Shown in pieces: positions 44,519-55,200 of a stretch of DNA of 64,000 bases. The notes beneath the pieces are model-generated. The model saw nothing but the letters and a program-made list of their open reading frames with translations. It was not told the origin of the DNA and made no database searches. How positions within the stretch are numbered: the first letter of the stretch is position 1; the number at the start of each line of letters is the position of its first letter. This DNA comes from Rhynchospora pubera (lineage: Eukaryota; Streptophyta; Magnoliopsida; Poales; Cyperaceae): the NCBI GenBank assembly GCA_028095005.1, contig CM051461.1:57579840-57643839 (forward strand), in the 5' to 3' direction. Position numbers and translations under genes: made by a program.

Positions 44519-45458
44519 CAGTCTCAAACTGGGACTATCCGAGATTAATTCGTAATGGATTAATCTCGGATGGGCACGACCTAAAATAGTTCAAATTTCT
44601 ACAATTTGGCCCTATGCGACAATACAACTAATATATACAAATTCCAAATAATCCATTAAATTCATCGAATTGAAATTATCGAGGGTTAAAAAAAAATGAA
44701 ATTCTCTCCAATAATGATTTTCTCGCTTCAATAAAATCACTTTCTCCTCATGTTCCTAATTTATCACATAAAAATGAAAAAAAAACTCAATTATAAATAT
44801 AAAATTACTTAATATATAAATAATAAATTTAAAATTAAAAAATATACCCCAAATTGAGAAATTTTGTAAATTATGTTTGCTCTCATTTTCTTTCTCTTTT
44901 TATTTTTTAAAATTTCCAATTTTTTCTAAATTTTTAGTTAATTTTTTAATGTGGATTTGAATGAGAGTAAATGCTCTCAGTTTTGGAGGGGAAAAAATAT
45001 CAAAGATGAATAGTAAAGAGTAATGGCGTCTAAGGATCGGTGAAGGAAATAAAAGGGAAAGAAAATGATCTTTAGCAAAGCGTTTTTTCCCCAACTCTTT
45101 AGCATGGATTTATTAGAAAAATTGATTATAAAGATAAACTTCGATAATTACGAAATTATCACTGAATTTATTTTAATATGGTGATGTTAAAAATCGTTTT
45201 TGTTGTAGTATTCGTGGGCTTCATCTATCAATCTACCAACCCCACCAATCGCCATTAATTAATTAAAATTGAGAAAAAAATTCTTAATTGTTGTTAGCTC
45301 GACAGCACACCGGCCCATAGCACAATAATTGAATTGAATTCATGGACCCAGCTGATGTGATATGTTGATGACTGAGGACAGAGAACTTGTCCTCTTTTAA
45401 CTAAGATAAAATATCGGCAGTGACTGCCAAGAGAGTCTTGACCCAGCTTTAATTTTAA
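44519..45458. other. Intergenic with a small hairpin
   Basis: No gene. 44537-44571 is an inverted repeat (ATCCGAGATTAAT with its complement). The remainder is AT-rich with poly(A)/poly(T) runs. Confidence 0.5.
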
Positions 45459-46114
45459 GGGAAAATTGAATATATGCGAATGTCACTTCAAAGTTTTGAA
45501 ATTGAAAATATGCCACCTTAAAATTTTAGTTTTGAAAAGTACCACTACAAATCCATTTAATTCTGAAAATTGTCATTTTTCATGACCAATTATTCATATT
45601 GACTAACTTACCCCTCCCCCTTTTCGCTTCTCCCCCTTCTGAATCAACCTTCTCTTCGACAATCCCACCCACCTCTGCTCCTACCACCGCCGAACCTCCG
45701 CCCCAGCACTTGTCCGAGTTGTCCGTTCGTCCGCCCGCCTCCCCCTCCCCCTCCGCCTCCAAGTCTGATAATTGGGAACGAATTAAGAAATAAAACGAAA
45801 GTGAATAATGAAAGAGAAGATTTGATATATCTTATGCAAAAAAGGGAAATATATTAGTGCCTGAAATTGTCTCTGATCAATATTTGCAAATTGCATGCAC
45901 AATTGAACAGCCCATAGTTGTTAACCAAATTTCTCAATTTTTGTTTAACTATGGCATTTGGTTCGATGAAATTTCGATTTCTTCTCTTTTAGTCATTAGT
46001 CAATCAAGTCCCTAAAATTATTGTACTTTAATAAACAATCAGGCAACATCTAGACCAATTTTTCCCATTAAACAAAATGCTACATTCTCTACAAATAATA
46101 ATAATAATAATAAT

Positions 46115-46156
<42 letters not shown>

Positions 46157-46551
46157 TAATAAATAAATAAATAAATAAAAAGTGGGACTAGAAAAATCAA
46201 ACGCTCCGTGTCTTCTCAAATAATTATATGGTGTAATAATTACCAGAAACCCAAGTTGCTAACAGAAAAAAATCATTTTGTTGGGCTCAGTAAAGAACTT
46301 CAATGCTTAAGAGTCTTGTGGGATGTTGGGAAGTGGCAGGGCCGTGGAGGTGGGGTGGGAGAGAAGGTTGATGCAGAAATGGGAGGAAGGAAAAAGGGAG
46401 GGGGTAAATTGGTCAATATGAATAATTGGTCATGAAAAGTGGTAATTTTTCAGAATTAAATAGATTTGTGGTGGCATTTCTCAAAACTAAAATTTTGTGG
46501 TGGCATATTTCTAATTTCAGAATTTTGAGGTGGCATGTATCCAATTGTCCC
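45459..46551. mobile_element. MULE-like element with terminal inverted repeats of about 200 bp and a GC-rich insert
   Basis: Ends GGGAAAATTGAATATATGC and GCATGTATCCAATTGTCCC are inverted, and similarity continues inward for about 200 bases. The flanks TAATTTTAA and TAATTTAAT resemble a decayed 9-bp duplication. A GC-rich stretch (45605-45770) could encode a Pro/Ser-rich or, on the minus strand, a Gly/Glu-rich peptide; a diverged partial copy lies inverted near 46330-46415. An (AAT)n microsatellite is inside. Confidence 0.75.
46095..46180. repeat. (AAT)n/(AAAT)n microsatellite
   Basis: More than 15 AAT units followed by AAAT units. Confidence 0.95.
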
Positions 46552-46702
46552 TAATTTAATTAATGCAATCCAGCTAATTAAAATAAAAGTTAGTGCTTGA
46601 ATTGTTTCTTGTAGCGAATCCTTGTTAAAATATTTTATCGGCAAATCGTGTGCTTATGAAAAATACCTAGGGTGATAATAATTTATTAGTACAAAGTATA
46701 GC

Positions 46703-47556
46703 AGTTAATTATAGCCCTCAAATCATAAGCCAATTAGAAATATCTCCTCTAATATTCAAATTTGAAAATTCCCACCTCTAATCACAATTTATATAGATAT
46801 TTACCCTCTTTGTTTATTTCTATGGATATTTTAATTTTGAAAAATTAATTTTAAGATGTAGGAGAAAAGTGACCCTAATTCCTTTACACCATTCTTCTAA
46901 CTACTTACTTTCCTTTGCCGATCCATATTAGAACGAGTTCAAAAATCTTGAGCTAAGCTTAAATGCTAAACTTTAAGGAATTTGGGAAAGTAAGTAGGAA
47001 TTTGAGGAATTTGGGAAATTTATTATTCTTAGGCATAAATTTATTATAAATAATTCAAACTCTTCACAAAGTTACATGTTTCTCAATAAATTTATACCTA
47101 GGAATTGGAAATTTTCCAAACTCTCCAAATTCCTAAGCGATCTAAACGGCCAAGGATGATGAATGGCTAAAGTCGTGTCAAGCGACAAACGTGGAAATTC
47201 TTGGGGTAGGCCTATCTCCTGGAAAAATGCTCCGTTTCAAAAAAAAAAAAAATCAAATAAATAATCCAATTTGACTTAATACGAGTAAATATCACTAATG
47301 GGAAAAAGGAATAAAAATCCATCGCTAATGGGAATAAAATCGGAAGCCAATGAAAAGTTTAATCGTCATAGAGGAAGGAGGACACTTTTGTCCAAACTTT
47401 TAAAACTATATTTTTCAGAATTAAAATATCACTAAAATTAGCTAAAAGAATAAATATCTATACAAGTTATGATTAAAGGGAATATTTCTAAATTTAAAAA
47501 TTAGAGGATGGTATTTTCAATTGATTAAAATTTGAGGAGTATATAACTAATTTCCC
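46703..47556. mobile_element. Long-TIR DNA element with a nested Tourist-like MITE
   Basis: The left arm (46703-46810) and right arm (47450-47556) are imperfect inverted copies, sharing CTCCTCTAAT and TATAGATATTTA. A Tourist-like MITE (about 46965-47151) is nested. No coding sequence. Confidence 0.6.
46965..47151. mobile_element. Tourist-like MITE (reverse orientation)
   Basis: Contains AATTCAAACTCTTCACAAAGTTACA, the complement of the core shared with 52294 and 59287, and ends GCGATCTAAACGGCC. The left end is eroded. Confidence 0.6.
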
Positions 47557-48089
47557 CTTAATTATTTATAGAAACACGCCAAATACTGACGATGCTCCAG
47601 CTATACAGTCAATAATGGCAAATACGAAAGAATCTGCTGAGAGCATCATGCATGACGTACCGCACATGCTTGTTGTTTCTATATATATTTTTCACATTTT
47701 TGTAATGAGAATACTATTCTTACTATCTGTGTACTAAATACCTACAAACTTATTTTATTATTACTTTTTTAAAAATTAAAATTGTAATTTCAAATTCAAT
47801 CCATTGATCTTGTACAATTCAAGAGACCAAACTATTAGAGTTAATCTATCAGAGTTCATAAGATTCGTTCATTATTTACACCCTTGATCGATAATCAAAT
47901 AAAAAAAATTATAAAACTTATATAGAAATGCATCGCTTATTAAGTTGAACAAGATTAATGAATTAGATTTAATATTTTAATTTTTATTAATAAAAAAGTA
48001 ACAAAGTTTGGGCCTTTGGAACCCTCCTCTTTTGTAATATAGGTACAGGATGGCGGTGTGTTTATGGGACCCAAGTCAACGTTTGACCA
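47557..48089. other. Intergenic, no feature recognised
   Basis: AT-rich, no ORF over 60 codons and no clear repeat. Confidence 0.5.
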
Positions 48090-50612
48090 AGAAAGTTCAT
48101 ATCCGTTTTATAACCGGATAGAGAATCTCTCCTTTTTACTCATTTATAAAACGCGTTCAAAGACTTTCGACGCGTTTTATGAACGGATAGGAAAGAGAAT
48201 AAATTAACCGCTTCAGTTACGTCTTTTGAGGCTGGTCAGACCTTCCTATTCGTTTATAAAACGCGTGAGAAACCCTCAAACACGTTTTATAAACGAGTAG
48301 AAAGGCGTAAATTTTCAAAAACGAGTTATACCATTTTTTTTATCTGTTCACCGTGCACTACGAGTGAGTGAGAGAAGAAAGACAGAGGCAGAGAAGAGAT
48401 GAGAGAAAGAATAGAGAAGAAAAGAGAGAAGAGGTTGCGGCCGGAGAAAGAGAAGAGGAGGCCGGAGAAAAGAGAAGAGAGAAGAGATTGCGGTCGGAGA
48501 AATAGAAGAGGAGGCCGGAGAAAAGAGAGAAGAGGTTGCGACCAAAGAAAGAGAAGAGGAGGTCGAAAACGAGATCAGTTAACGACGAGCACTCCGATAT
48601 CGAGGTTTTCGATTTTTAAATTAGTGAAAATTATTGTATGCAAAATATAAAATTTGTGGATATATTATTTAAATTGTGCATAATTTCAGATATTATTTCA
48701 GTTGTGCATATTATTGAGATCGTGAAAATTGTGGATATTATGGTAATAGTGGATATTATTGAAGTTAGTGGAATTTATATGCAAATTGTGTAGGAATTTA
48801 TTATGAAAATTAGTGGAATTTGTTTGCAAATTAATGAAATTAGTTGTTTGTATGTATCATGTTTTGGACTTGTAGTTTATGATAGACTGATTGACTTGTA
48901 TTTTCTTTGTTTGTACTGATTGATGCTGTTATTTGGATGCGTAGTACTTGTGATGGACTTATGATGCCTATTACGTATTGACTATGTTTTTTGAATGCGT
49001 AGTACTTATGATGGACTTGTGTACTTTTATTATATTGTGATTTTCTCTATGTCAAAACCAATATGAAGGAAACAGTGCAAAGCACTACTTCAAACAACAA
49101 AGTTAATACATTTAACTTCAACACATTAAAATCACAACTTATAGTGCAAAACACTACTACAAAATAAGGAAAAAATAAAAAACAACCATAAAAATAAAAC
49201 ATTGCATTAACCATTACAACCAACTTATACTAACAACCTTAATAATAAAACACATAAATATTAAAATGAAATAAATACTTAGATATTTTGACTATCTACA
49301 TGTTGTAGAAGTTCATCCCACCATGGCTGCTCATCTTCCTCAATCATTTCTTGTTGATTACTCACATCGGCGTTGTCTGCGAATTGAGCTGCTTTGTTCT
49401 AGAAAGTCGCATCATCTTCTTATTGATTACTCGCACCAGTGTTGTCAGTGAATTGAGCGATTTTGTTCCAGAAGGCCGCATCAGCTTCTTATATTTCTAT
49501 CTCTGCCATTCGGCTTGCTGTAATTCTTCTTTGTTCATCTCTCTTATTACTTTCTCTCATTATTTCGTTCCGTCTTCTCACCATTTTTTTCATTGCCTTT
49601 TCTTCCCTTAGCTTTTTGAACGATTTATTTCTTGCTCTCTTTCTTTAATAATCCTCCGCATCTCTCTGTCCTGGGCTCTTTGTTCATTCTCGTCATGACG
49701 TTTGTGCTCATGGTAGTGGTCACGCAAAATGTTCTCTTCGTAATTGAACACTTGAGCACACCTTGTACAGCTCACTGTGTGGTCTCCACGAAAGTTGTAT
49801 ATTTTTTCATAAACGATCCAGTGTGTTGGTTCAGACGAGAAATAAGGTTTTGGTTGTTGTTGGGGGGTGGGTTGAAGTTCTGTGTAATATTTTTGGTAAC
49901 AGTCACATCGATATTCTTGGTTCAGGTTATTTTTGTGTTCCCACCATCGACGCTCTAGTTATTCCTTCCTTTTCTTTTCCGGCCCACCATTAATGTGCCA
50001 TTGGTTGTGTATTTTTAACTCGACAACGTGGCCCTCTTCAGTGGTTTCTTCATGGATATTGTATTTCAAAGTGCAATAACATGAGCGGAATATTACCTCA
50101 TATTCTCTATTTTCTGGTTCATTTCTATTAGCAGTGTAATGGTGGAAAGTTGGCAAATACTCAATCCAGGTTGCTGTTCGATAGTTTGGAACATCATTGT
50201 TGGAGTTAGAGCTAATTCCTTTCTCCATTATCGTGAACTTTTTAAGAAAAAGAATGTAGTGGGTGTTGTGCATTCTAATTCATGAATGGGTAGTTCTATA
50301 AATAATTTCAGAGGTTCAAGATGACAATGTAAAATCAAATCTTGCGATACCTTTTACAGTCTTTATCAGAGCATGCTTGTACTTTTTTCAGAAAATGAAA
50401 TAAAAAAGGGTTATAACTCGGTCCTGAAACCCTTTGTACCCGTTTATAAAACGCGTTGGAAGGCTTCCAATGCGTTTTATAAACGGGTAGGAAGATATGA
50501 CCAGTCTCAAAAGCCTTCCAACCCGTACGAATTTTCTTTTTATTAAAAAAATATAATTAATTCTTTTTATTAAAATTTATTGTGTCTGAATTCTTGTATA
50601 AAATAATTTCGG
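48090..50612. mobile_element. Second MULE copy, inverted, lacking the PMD gene
   Basis: Same family as 37415-43157 in opposite orientation. The right end is intact to AATAATTTCGG at 50612, with one palindrome (about 50438-50493). The left end keeps two palindromes (48108-48185 and 48245-48300) but has lost about 75 outer bases. Compared with the first copy, the PMD coding region is deleted while the leader, spacer and finger gene remain. Confidence 0.8.
49279..50228 (-). pseudogene. MULE-borne two-finger gene, longer copy with frame breaks
   Basis: Starts MEKGISSNSNNDVPNYRTAT. Finger 1 is damaged (FRSCYCTLKY, first Cys lost, with HNQWH). Further on, finger 2 is complete: CTRCAQVFNYEENIL followed by HYHEH. 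A charged Arg/Glu/Lys-rich helix-like region (KEREQE, RRRNEIMRES) comes next, then the duplicated AQF-DN-TD/GAS segment and the end WWDELLQHVDSQ. Several stops and frame changes interrupt it. It shows what the shortened plus-strand copy at 37900 has lost. Confidence 0.6.
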
Positions 50613-50638
50613 GGCACCGGGTGTTCTCCAAATCGTTT

Positions 50639-51038
50639 ATTGCTAAAATGCTATGCATAGCACGGATGGCCTTCGTGCTACGGATTCGTTCTTAAATTTC
50701 ATGTTTCAAATACCTGATCCAAATCGTTCATTATCTTCTTCAGATTGAAATCTCATTAGAAACCAAATTTTACATTTTTAAAAAAAAATTTTACTATTTT
50801 TCTCAGATTTTTTAAAATCACTGTTATTGAAGGGTCCAAAATTTATTAGATTAAGTATTTTAAAAAAAAATCTGAGAAAAATAGTACAAAAATTTTAAAA
50901 AATGTAAAATTTGGTTTCTAATAAGATTTCAATATGTAGAAGATAATGAACGATTTGGATCAATTGTTTGAAACATGAAATGCAAGAACGAATCCGTAGT
51001 ACGAAGGCTATCCGTGCTATGCATAGTATTTTAGCAAT
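50639..51038. mobile_element. Foldback MITE, 400 bp
   Basis: Near-perfect arms of about 190 bases: ATTGCTAAAATGCTATGCAT at the left and its complement at the right. Short centre with AAGGGTCCAAAATTTATTAG. No duplication resolved. Confidence 0.8.
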
Positions 51039-51066
51039 CCTCTATATATATATATATATATATATG

Positions 51067-51452
51067 GGCTAAAGTGCCATAGATGACAATGTCATAGGTC
51101 TCTTTTTTGAGTCATTTTTTTAAGATCCGAAATTCAATCAGTCAATCCAAACCGTTCAAATTGATCACTATATTGAAATACTATTAGAGATCAAATTTTA
51201 TATTTTTTTAAAATTTTTTTGCTATTTATTTTGATATGTTCAAATTGGAGGGTCTGAAATACTCCAATTATAACGTTTTTTAAAATATCATAATAAATAG
51301 CAATAAAATTCGAAAAAATATAAAATTTGGTCTTCAAGGATATTTTAATATGGTGAATAACTTGAACGGTTCGGATTGAGCATTTGAATTTTGAATCTCG
51401 AAAAACGACTCTATAGCACGAGACCCTCTGTGTCATCTATGACACGTTAGCC
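51067..51452. mobile_element. Foldback MITE, 386 bp, immediately upstream of the CNL gene
   Basis: Left GGCTAAAGTGCCATAGATGAC and right GTGTCATCTATGACACGTTAGCC are inverted, and similarity extends into the centre (GGAGGGTCTGAAAT). (TA)n tracts lie at both sides. Confidence 0.8.
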
Positions 51453-51491
51453 ATTCTATATATATATATATTTTTTGAGGTAAAAGTGCCC

Positions 51492-51502
51492 TATATATAT
51501 AT
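51492..51502 (+). promoter_or_regulatory. Likely TATA box of the CNL gene
   Basis: CTATATATATA lies about 125 bases before the ATG, directly after the MITE at 51067-51452. Another TA-rich run at 51456-51470 is an alternative. Confidence 0.45.
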
Positions 51503-51617
51503 GTTACATCTCAGGTACTGGAAAGGTCACCTCATCTATCATTCTATCTGCACTAGCAAACAAGTACTTCCTCCATACACTGGTGCATATTTCCAAAAAG
51601 AGACTTGAGAGAAAAAA

Positions 51618-52264
51618 ATGGCCGAGACAGTTGTGAATTTTGTACTCGGCAAGCTGGGGGAAATTATTGCGAAAGAGGCACAGTTCTTGGGTGAGGTCGG
51701 GGGCAAAGTTAAATGGGTGGAGACCGAACTAACCCGGATCAAGTGCTACCTGACGGATGCAGACAACAAACGGCGCCAAGGAGATGCAAGGGCGGAGAAC
51801 TATCTGAATGAACTCCGCGATCTGGCCTATCGTATCGAGGATGCCATCGATATTTTCTATGTCGAAATCGAAGACAACCGCCAAGGCAACATGCAGAAAG
51901 ATCACAGCTGGTTGGGCAAACTGAAAAAGTTGGGGCGCAAGACTACCAAGTTGCCTGCCCTCCACAACCTTGGGACAGAGCTTGATGAGATCAGAAATAT
52001 GCTTGAAGGAATCTTCGACAGTTCACTACACTACCAAATAAATCCCCTCCAAGAGAGAGGCAAGGAGGAGATAGTCCCTATGCCTTTTCGGAGAGCTACT
52101 TATCAAAATGTGGATGATGAAACTGAAGTAGTAGGCTTCGGTACTCACAAGAAGAAAGTTCTCAAGCTAATCCTCGATTCAGAAACACGAAGGCGAGCTG
52201 TCGTAACAATCGTGGGTTGCGGTGGTGTCGGAAAGACTACTCTTGCACAAATGATATACAAAAG
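51618..52264 (+). CDS. CNL exon 1: Rx_N coiled coil and P-loop
   Basis: ATG at 51618 opens MAETVVNFVLGKLGE, the canonical start of this family, in a good AAAATGG context. It ends TACAAAAG before GTGAGT, two bases into codon 216. Confidence 0.92.
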
Positions 52265-55200
52265 GTGAGTGCATTTACGTCTCTCTTTTTTATGGGACCG
52301 TTTGGATCACTTAGAAATAAGAGGAATAGGCTATTTCTAGACGAAAAACATTGAGAAATGTGTAACTTTGTGAAAAATTTAAATGGTTAGAAATAAATTT
52401 TCGCCTGGAAAAGGACTATTCCTCTTATTCCTAAATTATCCAACGTCCCCATGATCTTTTCTAATATTTTTACAAATAATTAGATATATATCACTATAAA
52501 AAATTGATAGTTAGAAATATGTAACTTTTAAATCATAAATTAATTTTGTCATATAAAATAATTAAAATTTATTTTACGCCTTCAGTTTCTGATAAATATA
52601 GAAATATATCGCTCAAATTAGAGATTAGAGAAAAACAACTCGAACATTTTTAAAATATCCAAAATGCCCTCATAAGATTAAAAATGAAAAGAATCTATTT
52701 AACACGAAATTTTACATTCAAAATACTTCAAATTTTAAATGCCAAAAATTCTAATTTTTCAAACTTCTATTTTCAAGTTTTGAATTAGAAATTTTTATTT
52801 ATTTGTCGACGACATAAAATCAATTATTACTTTACGATGACATATTTATAGTTTTAATATTTTAAAGTGGGATATTTTTTATTTTATTATGTAATTGTGG
52901 AATATTAAAAAAAAGATATAATAGTCAAATTAATTAACTGATGACATAAATCTAATTTTGTGATTTAGTGATGGCTTAAAAACAATTTATCATTTAGTGA
53001 GATTTCTCTGTTTTCTAACTTTTACAGTGTCATAAACCTAAGTTACACTTTTTTAATTCCTCCTAAACGCAGAACAAAATAGCGCAAGTCGATAATCTTT
53101 TCTGTTTTTACTTGTCTAATTATAAATTTCTAATCGTGGATAGTTATACACCTGGATCATGATTATTGTGTTGTAATTATCATCATTGCTAGTTTACTAC
53201 AAGTATTATTATTGTTTTATTATTGCTAGTTTACTACAAGTATTATTATTGTTTAAATATTAAAGTCAAACTCGTTTGACGGCAAATGCGATCTGAGGCT
53301 TAACAATTAAATTTTCAAATGGTTAATTCGAACTGCTTGAATTGTTCTTCATATTTTAAGTATTTTTGAAGATCAAATATAACATTTTTCTAAAATTTTT
53401 AACTGTTTGTCGAATTTTGTAAAATTGGAGGGTCTAGAACTATTTAGATTAAATTTGCTGTAAAATTCAAAATTAACATTAAGTAGATTTGAGGAAAATT
53501 TGAAATTTGACATGCAACGAATGCTGTAAACAAAAAAAAAATAAGCGGTTCAAATTGACCGTTGTAATTCCAAAAAAGTTGAGATCCTACTGCATTTGAG
53601 TGGTGTCAAACATATATATATATATATTTGACTACAACATTACTCTTAAAATTTTTATCGCATTTTTTTAAATTAAAATCGCAGTCAATATGATGTTACG
53701 ATTAGTAGATTGATTGAAAAAAAGAAATAACACAAATTTTGATGAAACTTTGTTGAAATAACAGATTTCTCTCTTTTGATAACAGCAAAAAGCAAAAAAA
53801 AACACATATAAAAAAAGGACGGCTGACATGGTAAAGTTTTGAATTACATAGACAATTAAAATTTTAAAATAAATACAATTGCAAGTAAAACACAATTGGT
53901 AGTGCACAAAAGATACTTTTGTTTTTACAATAAATTAAATAACAAAAGCAATTTGCTATATGGATTTTTAATTGCGAAAAACAAAAAGAATACCAATCAG
54001 ATGCCGACAAGTGTACATTATTTTTTTTTTAGATAGTCATTCTCAAGCGTTTCAAAAAAAAAAAAAAAAAAAAAAGAGTATACATTCTTTTTGTGATATG
54101 AATGAATTTTTTATTTTGCTGATAAAAGAAATAGTTATGTATTATTTGTGTAGTATATGAGATGATCATTTACTGACCAAAATAAATTTTGTTCTTGTTC
54201 AGACATATATATAGGTTAAATAGCTATTTACCCCGAACAGCTCAATATGATCCAGTGATGCTTGAACATTAACATATTATAAATAATACACAACACACTT
54301 CTTAGAGTGAGTGACCTATGTTCCTGTATATAAATTATAACACAAATCGACTAACATTACAACTTCAGATCTCGATTTGTGAGATTGGGGCATCCAATTT
54401 GAACAATTCAATTTTGGTCCACACTATAATTAAGAAATATTGTCGAAAAATCAAATTTTCTGCCCTTTAAGAACTCTTTTCAAATAGGGAGAAAACCATT
54501 CCATCTAATCACTAATTAAGAATTTTAAAAATTATGATTTCTCTCTATCTAACTAAAATAGTAAAAATCTTAACAATTATAAGATACATTTTTCAACATG
54601 ATCTTTTATATGTGAAATAATTTAATTTAGCTGAATTGACTATTTGCCTCTAACAAGATATTACCTATATAAGTCGGCCAATTATTAATTAGTCAAACTA
54701 GGTAGAAACTGTAAAAGTGAGTTCGATTCTTCCAATTTGTGGTTGTTAATTTCCAATCTGCTAGACAAGTTCACTGGAGAGCCGCTATCTAGTTTATCCA
54801 AAAAAAAAAAAAAAAAAAACTCTACTAGACAAGAAAATTGGCAATAGTATAAAATTTTCCATTTCAAAAATTGAATGATATACAAAGTACTGTAACATAT
54901 CCGAAGAGCTTTCTTAGACCGTGGATATATGTGTACGTCATTAAAAAAATATAAAAAAAATAAAGAAACAGCCGAGTATGTTTTAAACCCCCCCGTGGAT
55001 TCGAGTGATCGTATATGTACATAACAATTCTCAACAATATATGAGAACCATGCATCATAATCAGTTCCACAAATTACACAAGGAAATATATAATATATGT
55101 GCAATTATTCTTGGTACTTTATTGTACTCACTACAAGGGTGAGGATAAAAGTAAGGTATCTGCTGTTGATATTTTTACGGAAATAATAATTTACGAAAAA

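Noticed and set aside
45185..45215. TTTTTGTTGTAGT resembling a CACTA 3' end
   Set aside because: The last base is not the expected G and no subterminal hairpins precede it.
48399..48650. 83-codon Arg/Glu/Lys-rich ORF
   Set aside because: Translation of the purine-rich counterpart of the same MULE-end tract.
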